Origin: Henckelia pumila | Lineage: Eukaryota; Streptophyta; Magnoliopsida; Lamiales; Gesneriaceae | Direction: 5' to 3' | DNA length: 64,000 nucleotides | Assembly: GCF_033568475.1 (NCBI RefSeq) | Contig: NC_133122.1 | Span: forward strand, 151,480,861 to 151,544,860 | Part shown: positions 1 through 10,389 of the stretch, in pieces | Layout: each line of letters starts with the position of its first letter | Position numbering within the stretch: position 1 is the stretch's first letter | Position numbers and translations under genes: made by a program | Notes under the pieces: model-generated | Database searches by the model: none | The model's input: the letters and a program-made list of their open reading frames with translations, nothing else | Told to the model about the DNA's origin: nothing

Positions 1-1324
1 GAAGTAACGACACATGAAAAACATTATGTATACTGGAAAGAGATGGCGGTAACGCCAAACGATATGCAACATCTCCAATTTTCTCCAGTATCTGGAAAGT
101 CCCAATGAAACGAGGTGACAACTTGCCTTTCACACCGAACCTCATCACCTTCCTAAAAGGTGACACTCGTAGGAACACATATTCACCAGGCTCAAACTGA
201 AGTGGCCTGCGGTGAATATTAGCGTAACTGGCTTGCCGATCTTGAGCAGCTTTGATCCTCCGCTTGATCAAATCTACCTTGTCTACAATCTGCTGCACCA
301 ATTTAGGACCCTCGACTTGTCGTTCCCCGACTTCATCCCAGAATAACGGAGTACGACACCGTCGACCATACAATGCCTCGAAAGGTGCCATATCAATACT
401 AAGATGATAACTGTTATTGTAGGCAAATTCGATCAAAGGTAACTGATCCTGCCAAGATAAGCTAAAATCCATGACAGAAGAACGTAGCATATCTTCCAAC
501 ATACGAATAGTTCGCTCTGACTGCCCGTTAGTCTCCGGATGATATGCAGTGCTCAAACTCAGAGTGGTACCCAACGCCTACTGAAAACTACCCCAAAAAC
601 GTGAGGTAAATCGCGGATCTCTATCACTAACTATGCTCACTGGAATCCCATGTAATCGCACTATCTCCTGGATATATAAGCGTGCAATGCGATCATAAGA
701 ATACTCCCGGTTGTAAGGAATAAAGTGTGCTGATTTCGTCAAACGGTCAACAACGACCCAGATAGCATCACACTGACGTGAAGTCATAGGAAAGTGGGTG
801 ACAAAATCCATAGTCACATGCTCCCACTTCCATTCGGGAATCTCAAGATTCTGTAGTAATCCACCTGGTCGTCGGTTTTCAGCCTTGACCTGTTGACAAA
901 CCAAACATCTTGAAACAAACTAATATACACTCCGCTTCATCCATTTCCACCAAAATCTGGTTCGCAAGTCCTTATACATTTTCATGCTTCCAGGATAAAC
1001 AGACAATCGACTCCTGTGAGCTTGAGATATAATATCATTCCTGAGTTCCGTAACATCAGGTACAACCACTCGATTCGATAAGCACAATAAACCATCTGCT
1101 TGAAAATGGAATCCAGATGTATTACCCCCATTGGCTAGATGTGCCAAACGCTGAGTCTTAACATCAGATATCTGAGCATCTCTGATCCGAGAATACAATG
1201 CTGGCTCAGATAATATAGTATACAAACGAATTCCATTTCTTCCTTTCTTGTGCTTGAGTGTAAAACTCAATGAACAGCACTCTTGAACCAAATGAGATAT
1301 TTCACTAGTCTGAAGTGCAGAAAG
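1..1324 (-). pseudogene. G1 integrase region (decayed)
   Basis: Translation of the - strand gives a gypsy integrase in pieces. An N-terminal zinc-binding region with a conserved H-R-S-R context lies at about 950-1060. After a stop at 920-922 the core continues (904 down to 578) with the conserved stretch MDFVTHFP, then [13 protein letters not shown] and SDRDPRF around the first two catalytic Asp residues. From about 560 to 1 the frame continues, after another break, with the YHPETNGQSER context of the catalytic Glu. The C-terminal end is cut by the window edge. Several stops make it non-functional. Confidence 0.85.
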
Positions 1325-2549
1325 TCACACCTGCCGACTCAAGGCATCAGCAGTAAGATTAGCAGAACCTGGATGATATTTGATTTCACAACCATAATCC
1401 TTCAAAAGATCCATCCAGCGTCTCTGTCGCATATTCAACTCCGCCTGAGTGAATAAATACTTCAAACTCTTGTGATCCGTAAATATCTCAAATTTCTTGC
1501 CATAAAGATAATGCCTCCAAATCTTGAGTGCAAATACAATGGCGTCTAACTCGAGATCATGTACAGGATAATTATTCTCATGCGTCTTCAACTGTTGAGA
1601 AGCATAGGCAATAACATGTTCACGCTGTGTAAAAACACATCCTAACCCCTGACCAGAGGCATCAGTATAGACAACATAACCTCCTGATCCAGAAGGTAGA
1701 GCTAACACAGGTGCAGTAGTAAGACGTCTATGCAGCTCGTGAAATGACTCCTTACAATCCGAGGACCATATGAAGGCAAAATCTTTTCGTGTAAGCTATG
1801 TCAAAGGCCTGGCCAACTGTGCAAAATTCTCGATGAACCGATGGTAATAACCCGCTAGACCTAAGAAACTACGAAACTCAGCAACCGTCATCGGACGAGA
1901 CCAGTTCAGCACTGCCTCTATCTTACTTGGATCAACAGATATTCCTTCACTGGAAATCACATGACCGAGAAACACTACCCGATCAAGCCAGAATTCACAC
2001 TTGCTCAATTTTGCATACAACTGCTTATCTCGTAACGTCTGTAAAACAATTCTCAGATGCTGTGCATGCTCATCCTTGTCATGAGAATAGACAAGAATAT
2101 CATCAATAAAGACGATGACAAATATATCCAGATATTCTCGAAATACCTGATTCATCAGATTCATAAAGACTGCCGGTGCATTCGTCAAACCTAATGGCAT
2201 CACCAGAAATTCATAATGCCCGTATCTGGTCCTGAAAGCAGTCGTAGAAATATCTGAGTCTCGTACCTACATCCGGTGGTATCTAGATCTCAGATCTATC
2301 TTCGAGTAAACAGAAGTATCTTGTAATTGATCGAACAGATCATCAATCCGTGGCAAAGGATACTTATTCTTGATGGTGACACGATTCAACTGCCTGTAGT
2401 CAATACATAATCGCATCGATCCATCCTTCTTCTTGACAAATAAAATAGGTGCTCCCCACGGAGAAACACTCGGACGAATATATCCCTTATCAAGCAGATC
2501 CTGCAACTGCTGTTTCAATTCCCTCATCTCCGACGGTGCTAGACGATAA
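1325..2549 (-). pseudogene. G1 reverse transcriptase and RNase H (decayed)
   Basis: The RT starts near 2527 with the gypsy signature [19 protein letters not shown] and continues with a KIDLRS segment. After a break it resumes at 2203 and carries the FIDDILVYS catalytic motif, the gypsy counterpart of YVDD. RNase H follows (1708-1325) with [10 protein letters not shown] and [11 protein letters not shown], where the acidic residues bind metal. The frame is broken between 2267 and 2203 and between 1796 and 1708. The upstream edge at 2549 is the C1 insertion point, and the protein resumes on the other side at 12254. Confidence 0.87.
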
Positions 2550-4414
2550 TGTTGGAAAACTGGCGAGTTCCCAGACCAATTACGATTGATACCCGGTGCA
2601 GCGGAAGTTTAAAATTTTTTTCATGGAACGTTTCCATGGTATGGGTATCAACCGTTCATCGATTGAATTACGTGTGTGTAAAATTTAAATAACAATTAAA
2701 TAAATTTTACCTCAAATCTCGCAACGAGATTAATGGACACCAACAGAACAATTCTGCTCTTGTTGTCTCTCCCTGGAACCGATGAACGCCTTCAATCAGG
2801 TCCACGAACAGAGGTTTAATCCCTCTGATAGATTGCACTAGAAAATCTATCAGAAGTTTTCTGCGAAGAGATTACACGAATTTGATTCGTTATTCCTGAC
2901 CGCGATTCAAAATCACAGACCGGAATTTTCTCGGGCAGAGCAAAGGGAGGGGACGGCCGATCGGTTTTGAGAGGGTCTAGGGTTTTCGAAATTTTCTCTC
3001 AAAATTTATGACCTGTTGTGTGTAATTTCTGTACTGAAATAACTTATTTATAATGCAGGCCACTAACACCTTAGGGCCCATTAATCATAAGCTGGGGCCC
3101 GACAAGCAAAGCCCGCTCGTTCAGAAATTAATATAAAATTCATCGTGACTCCGATTGATGAAACGATTTCACCAATGTGCACAGAAACCATTTCTGCACG
3201 TTTTAAAGTCAAAATAAATTTTCCTGAATCCGAATTCAGTGGTTTCCAAAAATGTCCATCCCTATGTCATTTTAGGAAATCCTACTCCCTTACTCTTATT
3301 TAAGAAGTCCAACTCCTTAGTTCATTAAATTTAACTCTTTAAATTTAACTATCTCAACGGGGATTAAAACTCCATTACACTGTGTGACCCTCAATGGTTC
3401 AGGGATACAGCTAGCCGTGGGCTCACAACTCCTTGTGACTCGGAACAACACTTTCCGACTTGCCCAACGAATCATGGTAAAGCGCCTAGCAACATCGCCC
3501 CATGATTCCCTAGGTATCACTGATAGTGCCTACAAGAACCAGTAGATTTTGGTTAACGTACAGTACGGTCCCTTCATCCATATATCCCGATCGAATCAAC
3601 AACCATTGGTATATCGAGAGTCGCTCAAGATTCGATAACTATGCAATACATCTTGAAGATCAAATTAGTGACATCGCATGTGCTACTAAGAAACCATTTC
3701 TTAAATCACATCAAGTACTCTGGCCAGAGATTTGTCACACTAATATCTCCTCAGATCGCATAGGATATCCACACTCGCAAGTATGTGGTGAATCCTTGAC
3801 AACAATGCATTGACTCCTATATGTGTCGTAACTGTACCCAATCTCGACACCTGATGACCCCCTCAGAGTCGGTAAACGAGTCAAAGCACAGTACTAGCAT
3901 ATAGAGTCTCCATGATGTTTCAAGTCGTAAGGACTAATGGTGTACAACCAAAACCGCGGACTTTATCCACTCGATAAGTGATAACCACTTGGAAAGTCCG
4001 GATAGGGTAGTTCGACTATTCATCCTATGAATATCCATTTGCATGCTTCGAACATCTCCATGTTCCCTACCAATGAAACGTGGTACTCCGCATCGCAAAT
4101 GCTAGTCTCAAACTCGAGCGATCCTTATCCTTATTATCGGACGGCTCAATCGACTAGGAACGGTTTTAGAATATACAGTGACTATAAGATGTATTTCATG
4201 ATAGACATCTCCATGTTCTACCACATCTTACATACACTATAGTATATTCAAGGTCTTTATCAAAACAACAATAGTATATCACAATATAACAATATGAAGT
4301 AATATAAAGTCATTGCCATAAAAGTGTAAATAATATTAAACAAAAGATTGTTTATACAAAGAGTCAACAAAGCCCATAGCCACACAGTTGGCTCACTGGG
4401 CACCCACTCTTACA
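2550..4414 (-). repeat. C1 3' LTR
   Basis: It begins TGTTGGAAAACTGGCG and ends CCCACTCTTACA in window orientation. The twin copy lies at 10390-12253. The short reading frames inside (for example 3317-3520, 3526-3813 and 4027-4242) are copied identically in the other LTR because the DNA is identical, so that is not evidence of coding. Confidence 0.96.
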
Positions 4415-4428
4415 ATCTCCCACTTGCC
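4415..4428 (-). promoter_or_regulatory. C1 polypurine tract
   Basis: On the - strand the sequence immediately before the 3' LTR is purine-rich (AAGTGGGAGAT). This is the usual site for priming plus-strand DNA synthesis in copia elements. Confidence 0.8.
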
Positions 4429-7400
4429 CTATAGCCAACTAGTCATACTACGTAGACCCATTGCTTCGCGATGTTTGTCAAACAATGGTCCTGGCAAAGG
4501 CTTAGTAAGTGGATCAGCGATATTGTCTGCAGAGGCCACTCGTTCGACACTGATGTCTCCTCTTTCCACAATCTCCCGGATTATGTGGTATTTCCTCAGT
4601 ACGTGTTTGGATCTTTGATGAGACCTTGGTTCCTTTGCTTGAGCAACGGCACCCGTGTTGTCGCAGTACACCGGGACTGGACCAACAAATTCAGGAATGA
4701 CGCCCAACTCTTGGACGAAATTCCTCATCCAAACGGCCTCTTTAGCAGCAGCTGATGCTGCAATGTATTCAGCCTCAGTGGTGGAATCCGCTGTGGTGTC
4801 CTGCTTGGAACTCTTCCAAGAGACAGCACCGCCATTGAGCATGAACACAAATCCAGAGGTTGACTTCGAGTCATCCACATCACTTTGGAAGCTAGAGTCG
4901 GTATAGCCTTCCAGTTTGAGTTCTCGTCCTCCATAAACCATGAACATATTCTTAGTCCTTCGCAAGTACTTAAGAATGTCCTTCACGGCTTTCCAATGCA
5001 TCTGACCAGGATTAGACTGATATCTGCTCGTGACACTCAGAGCAAATGCTACATCCGGTCTGGTAGATATCATCCCATACATGATACTACCTATAGCTGA
5101 CGCATATGGTACATGTGTCATATTCTCTATCTCTGCATCAGTCTTGGGACACATCGACTTGGATAGAGAAACTCCATGACACATGGGTAGATGTCCTCTC
5201 TTGGACCCATCCATTGAAAACCGTTTCAATATGGTATCGATGTAGGTTGATTGAGTGAGTCCTATCATTCTCTTAGATCTATCCCTATAGATCTGTATCC
5301 CAAGAATGTAGGATGCCTCACCCAAATCCTTCATCGAAAATCTACCTGATAACCATATCTTTGTTGACTGCAACATCCCTACATCATTCCCAATGAGTAG
5401 GATGTCATCAACATAAAGTACTAAGAATGTCACCGCATCCTTAACTACTTTCTTGTACACGCAAGGTTCCTCCGGGTTTTTGATGAAACCAAAGTCTTTA
5501 ATTGTTTCATCAAATTTCTGGTTCCAACTTCTTGATGCTTGTTTTAGACCATAAATTGATCTCTGAAGCTTGCATACCTTATGCTCGCTTCCCATGGATG
5601 TGTACCCCTCAGGCTGCTTCATATAGATTTCTTCCTTAATGTCTCCATTAAGAAAAGCAGTCTTCACATCCATTTGCCATATCTCATAGTCATACCATGC
5701 AGCTATGGCAATAAGGATTCTTATGGACTTGAACATAGCAACTGGTGAAAAGGTTTCATCATAGTCAACTCCTTGCCTTTGAGTATAACCTTTCGCCACC
5801 AATCGCGCCTTGTAGGTCAATACCTTACCATCAGGCCCAAGCTTTCTTTTGTAGATCCATTTACACCCTATTGGAACAATTCCATCGGGAGGATCCACTA
5901 AAGTCCAGACTTGGTTAGTATGCATCGAATCCAATTCTGATTGCATAGCTTCAAGCCATAAATTCGAATCCGCATCAGAAATTGCTTCCTTGAAGCTTCT
6001 TGGATCACATCCAATGTCGGGTTCATCTTGACCCTCTTCAAGAAGAAGACCATATCGAACTGGAGGTCTAGAAGTCCTCTCGGATCTTCTAGGTGCAGGC
6101 GTGTCCAGCAATGGTTCCTGAGGTGTGGGATCGTTATTTTGTATTTCGGGTTCTTCTCGAACTTCTTCGAGTTCCATCATCTCGCCTTTCTTATCCAATA
6201 AGAACTCCTTCTCCAAGAAGGTGGCATTCCGCGAAACAAACACCTTTGTTTCAGCAGGATAATAGAAATAATATCCGATTGAATTCTTCGGATACCCCAC
6301 AAAATAACACAGGCTGGATCGACTATCCAACTTATCTCCCACTGTCCGCTTCACGTAAGCAGGACATCCCCAAATCCTCAAGTATGAATACTTAGGAGCT
6401 TTGCCATTCCATAACTCGTATGGTGTTTTGTCCACTGCTTTAGTGTGGACGTTATTCAACAACAATACCGCCGTTTCAAGCGCATAGCCCCAAAACGAAG
6501 GTGGAAGCTCAGTGAAGCTCATCATGGATCGAACCATGTCCAACAAAGTTCGATTACGGCGCTCCGATACACCATTAAGCTGTGGTGTCATAGGAGGAGT
6601 CCACTGAGAGAGAATCCCATTCTCTTTTAGATAGTCCAAAAACTCGGTACTCAAGTATTCTCCACCTCGATCCGATCGAAGTGCTTTAATACTTTTACCT
6701 AGCTTGTTTTCTACTTCAGCCTTGAATTCTTTGAACTTTTCAAATGCTTCAGACTTATATTTCATTAAATATAAACACCCATACCTAGAATAATCATCAG
6801 TAAAGGTAATGAAGTAGGTGTGGCCATGTTGAGTCCCTACTCTAAATGGACCACAAACATCTGTATGGATCAAATCCAACAGATTTTGACTACGTTCAGG
6901 CTTCCCCTTAAAAGGAGATTTAGTCATTTTTCTTTTTAGGCAGGATTCACAAGTAGGTAGAGAGTTAATATCAGACATATCAAACATGCCCTCTCCCACT
7001 AGCTTGTTCATCCTCCTTGAGGAAATATGACCTAGTCTAGCGTGCCAAAGGTTTGCCGGGTTTTGACTATCGATTTTCCTTTTGTTTGTTGTTGCCGGTT
7101 TGTCAATACAATTCACTGGAACGTCTTTTAGTTTTAAATTGTATAGATCGTTTTCAAGTTGTCCATTTCCAATTAAACATTCATTCTTGTAAATACTGCA
7201 AATCCCATTCACAAAATTACAAGAATAACCATCTCTATCAAGCATAGAAATAGAAATAATGTTTTTAATTAAATCTGGCACAAATAAAACATCTCTCAAC
7301 AATAATTTAAAACCATTCTGCAAAATCAAACAAACATCTCCAATGGCCGTAGCTTCAACTCTGGAACCATTCCCGAGCCTCAGCTGGGTCTCACCCATTC

Positions 7401-8343
7401 TAAGCCTGCGACTTCTTGTCATCACCTGCAAATCATTGCAAATGTGAGAACCACATCCGGTATCCAATACCCAAGAAGTTGTATTAAGTGACATGTTTAT
7501 TTCGATATAGAACATACCCTTTGCAGTTCCCAACTGCTCAAGATACTCCTTGCAGTTGCGCTTCCAATGACCCGGCTTCTTGCAGTAATGGCAAACATCC
7601 TTGGATTTTCCATCGTTTGAAGCCTTTGTCTTTTGCTTCTTCTCGGGTTCCACTTTCTTGGGTGGGGCAGAACGTTTCTTGCCCTTCATACTTGGCCCCT
7701 TCTTAGCAGAAGATGAGGAGCCCACCAAGAAAGCTGGCTTATCCTTCTTAAGTGTGGATTCATATGTAACGAGCATATTGACCATCTCTTCAAGGGTGGC
7801 CTCTATCTTGTTCATATTAAAATTTATCACGAATCCATCAAATGAAGAAGGAAGAGATAGAAGCAGCAAGTCCACATTGAGTTCATGCTCCAACACCAAA
7901 TCAAGGGTCGCTAACTTCTGTATGAGCCAAATCACTCGTACCCCATGATCACGGACCGAAGTCCCTTCACGCATGCGGCACGTCATCAACTCCTTAACAG
8001 TAGAGAACCTTTCAGCCCTCGACTGAGCCCCAAAAAGTTCCTTGAGTTGCGTGTGAATGTCAGCAGCATTCACCGTGTCCTCAAATCGCCTCTGGAGTTC
8101 ATCAGACATCGAGGCTTGCATATAGCATTTGGTCTTGATGTCATGGTCACACCATGCATCAAGTTTGGCCAATTCCTCCGGACTTATGTCAGCTGGTGCT
8201 TCCTTCGGAGGTGCTTTCTCTAACACGTAGAGCATTTTCTCCGAAGTTAAGACAATCTTCAACTTCCGGAACCATTCCGTATAGTTGGCGCCAGTCAGCT
8301 TGTTTTGTTCGAGGATCGAGAATAAAGGATTTCGCGAATTCAT
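4429..8343 (-). CDS. C1 gag-pol polyprotein (Ty1/copia), intact
   Basis: One open frame encodes capsid, protease, integrase, RT and RNase H. The first ATG in frame is at 8382, but I prefer the one at 8343 (MNSRNPLFS) because it matches the usual copia gag start and a splice-acceptor-like site lies just before it. Numbering from the upstream ATG: zinc knuckle C-x2-C-x4-H-x4-C at 264-277; protease DTGCGSH at 307-313; integrase HHCC at 447/452/478/481 and catalytic D508, D571, E607; RT YVDD at 990-993; RNase H D1162, E1203/1205, D1241. The order PR-IN-RT-RH is diagnostic of Ty1/copia. At about 1300 residues without a stop it is probably functional. I do not assign the lineage. Confidence 0.96.
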   Translation of the reverse strand: MNSRNPLFSILEQNKLTGANYTEWFRKLKIVLTSEKMLYVLEKAPPKEAPADISPEELAKLDAWCDHDIKTKCYMQASMSDELQRRFEDTVNAADIHTQLKELFGAQSRAERFSTVKELMTCRMREGTSVRDHGVRVIWLIQKLATLDLVLEHELNVDLLLLSLPSSFDGFVINFNMNKIEATLEEMVNMLVTYESTLKKDKPAFLVGSSSSAKKGPSMKGKKRSAPPKKVEPEKKQKTKASNDGKSKDVCHYCKKPGHWKRNCKEYLEQLGTAKGMFYIEINMSLNTTSWVLDTGCGSHICNDLQVMTRSRRLRMGETQLRLGNGSRVEATAIGDVCLILQNGFKLLLRDVLFVPDLIKNIISISMLDRDGYSCNFVNGICSIYKNECLIGNGQLENDLYNLKLKDVPVNCIDKPATTNKRKIDSQNPANLWHARLGHISSRRMNKLVGEGMFDMSDINSLPTCESCLKRKMTKSPFKGKPERSQNLLDLIHTDVCGPFRVGTQHGHTYFITFTDDYSRYGCLYLMKYKSEAFEKFKEFKAEVENKLGKSIKALRSDRGGEYLSTEFLDYLKENGILSQWTPPMTPQLNGVSERRNRTLLDMVRSMMSFTELPPSFWGYALETAVLLLNNVHTKAVDKTPYELWNGKAPKYSYLRIWGCPAYVKRTVGDKLDSRSSLCYFVGYPKNSIGYYFYYPAETKVFVSRNATFLEKEFLLDKKGEMMELEEVREEPEIQNNDPTPQEPLLDTPAPRRSERTSRPPVRYGLLLEEGQDEPDIGCDPRSFKEAISDADSNLWLEAMQSELDSMHTNQVWTLVDPPDGIVPIGCKWIYKRKLGPDGKVLTYKARLVAKGYTQRQGVDYDETFSPVAMFKSIRILIAIAAWYDYEIWQMDVKTAFLNGDIKEEIYMKQPEGYTSMGSEHKVCKLQRSIYGLKQASRSWNQKFDETIKDFGFIKNPEEPCVYKKVVKDAVTFLVLYVDDILLIGNDVGMLQSTKIWLSGRFSMKDLGEASYILGIQIYRDRSKRMIGLTQSTYIDTILKRFSMDGSKRGHLPMCHGVSLSKSMCPKTDAEIENMTHVPYASAIGSIMYGMISTRPDVAFALSVTSRYQSNPGQMHWKAVKDILKYLRRTKNMFMVYGGRELKLEGYTDSSFQSDVDDSKSTSGFVFMLNGGAVSWKSSKQDTTADSTTEAEYIAASAAAKEAVWMRNFVQELGVIPEFVGPVPVYCDNTGAVAQAKEPRSHQRSKHVLRKYHIIREIVERGDISVERVASADNIADPLTKPLPGPLFDKHREAMGLRSMTSWL

Positions 8344-9825
8344 TGTATGAAATACTGAAAAGGAAAAACAGACATATATCAATGATTGTTTAACAATTTA
8401 CTAAGACATAAAATAGGCGAATTTAATTTTATGAATCTCACTCCCACTATTTTAACGATTTCACCACCCTCTAGTGAAAACGGGAAACTTTTTCCTTAGT
8501 GAGAACATGGAGTCCAATTGACAAACTTATGGTCCCGAATAATATCAGCCAACCATAATTCTCAAAAGGTAGAGCCCAATTGCTTCCAAAGCAACCCCCA
8601 TGTATTTACCTCATGTCCAATAAGGGCCCAATAATATGACGCCGTTTAAAGTGACATGTCAAGATGACCCATCAATATTAAGTTGTGATGGACGGTCGCC
8701 ATGTGGATCCCCCAATAATATGAGCCGATCCCATGGGAGTTCCACCCAACTTACAACATTTGTCGATCCAATGTACAGCTTTCCGACGAACGGGCCCCCC
8801 CAATAATATGAGCCGGACCGTATCCGCGGGTAGCATCACATACATTGACCGTTGATGGAAGGTAGGAACATTTAAACAATATTTAAATTTCCTTTATTTA
8901 TCTTGATATAAATTTTAAATCATATTTAAAATGAGGGATTTTATTTATAAAAATATTTGTCTCATCATTTTTAATTTATTGCATGCATTGCCGGATTCAC
9001 GCAATTTATGTCTAAACATGCATACAATCATAATATTACATATTATATAGGATGATCGATTCCATTTCTAATTGACCCGTGGTTGCCAATCACGGGTCTT
9101 AGTCCAATCCTAGGTAATATGCAGTATGCAAATGCAATCCTATTACATATGCTTCCAATTTACATTTCTTCAGTCTTCATTGTCTGCTGGGCCCACCATC
9201 TTCAAATCTTGATCTCCCACTAAATCTAATGTATTTACAATTAAATAACAATGACAAGTAGGGGATACATTTTTAGGGGTGGGAACGGGCTATAAACCAA
9301 GCCCACTTTTATTACATATGACATTCATATCGGGCCATAAACCAGGCCCATTAATAAAACCAACAACAATAAAGACAAAATGTAAATTCCTAACATACAC
9401 CTACAAAATTGGTCATGGCAATCGATCATCCTTATCCAATAACATTTAATTCAAAATTAATTTATTGGATAACATGCTGTGGCAATTCAAATTTAAACAA
9501 GATAAAATCATATTTTATATATAAAATCACATTTCACATATAAAATCATATTTTATCTCCATATCAAATAAAATCATATTTTATCTATAAAATCCAATTT
9601 TACAAATAAAATCATATTTTATCTAATATATCATAAGATCATATCTTATCATCAATTGTACCAAAATAATTGATTTCAAAATTCAATTTACGGATAAAAT
9701 ATTAAAATTTTCCAAAAATTCAAATTTATCCAAAATCAATTTTAAAATTTACGGACTCGAACAATTCGATCCGAAATCTCGTGAACCAATCAAAAACAAT
9801 TTTTGACCGGACCAAAAATAAAATT
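8344..9825 (-). other. C1 untranslated leader, AT-rich part
   Basis: This is non-coding DNA between gag and the GC-rich leader block. It contains a spaced repeat (see 8530-8820) and a pyrimidine-rich stretch ending in AG (about 8355-8372 on the - strand) just before the gag ATG, which resembles a 3' splice site. From about 9490 to 9650 it holds several copies of an AAAATCATATTTTAT motif. No gene is seen. Confidence 0.7.
8530..8820. repeat. Spaced imperfect repeat in C1 leader
   Basis: The motif CCCAATAATATGAGCCG or close variants occurs four times, near 8536, 8627, 8711 and 8799. The spacing is about 84-91 bp, so the unit is an imperfect tandem repeat of that length. Confidence 0.75.
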
Positions 9826-9867
9826 TTAAATATTAAAATTAATAAAAATATTAAAAATTAATTTTTT

Positions 9868-10275
9868 TTCCCGCGGGCCACCCGGGACACTCCCGGGTTG
9901 GCCCGCACCCGGGGCGCGGGCCGGGGGCAGCCCGGCTGCCCCCTTAGGGCAGCGCCTGGCGCCGCCCCTGGGCGGCGCCGTGCGCTGCCCTGGGCGGCGC
10001 CGAGCGCCGCCCTGCGCAGCGCCCAGCGCTGCGCTGGGCAGCGCCGAGCGCCGCCCCTGGGCAGCGCCGAGCGCTGCCCTGCGCAGCGCCCAGCGCTGCG
10101 CTGGGCAGCGCACAGCGCTGCCCTGGGCGGCGCCGTGCGCCGCCCTGGGCGGCGACGGTCGCCGCCTTGGGCGGCGCTGTGCGCCCCCTTTGGGCGGCGC
10201 CGTGCGCCGCCCGGGGCAGCAACAATTGCTGCCCCACCGGGCAGCGATCCAATCGCTGCCCGGGTTTTGCCCCGA
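9868..10275. repeat. GC-rich self-complementary repeat block in C1 leader
   Basis: This block of about 400 bp is extremely GC-rich inside otherwise AT-rich DNA. It is built from reiterated GGGCAGCGC, GCGCTGCCC and GGGCGGCGCC units, so most units can pair with a neighbour. It starts about 110 nt downstream of the primer site in transcript orientation. All six frames are partly open, which is expected of a GC-rich repeat and is not evidence of a gene. Confidence 0.88.
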
Positions 10276-10376
10276 AAAAATTTTTTTTTTTATTAAAAAT
10301 ATTTATTTTGTTTCATAAACCGAGACTCAAAAATTTTGTACAATTGATTATTCAATCGATTGATCTGAGCAACCTG

Positions 10377-10388
10377 GCTCTGATACCA
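10377..10388 (-). promoter_or_regulatory. C1 primer-binding site (tRNA-Met initiator)
   Basis: On the - strand the sequence TGGTATCAGAGC lies one base inside the 5' LTR. It is complementary to the 3' end of the plant initiator tRNA-Met, the usual primer for plant copia elements. Confidence 0.93.
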
Positions 10389-10389
10389 C

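Noticed and set aside
3317-4242. Short frames duplicated exactly at 11156-12081
   Set aside because: They lie in the two C1 LTRs. The identity reflects recent LTR duplication and not protein conservation.
4471-8393. Several + strand reading frames opposite the C1 polyprotein
   Set aside because: They are antisense shadows of a long conserved coding frame and show no family signature.
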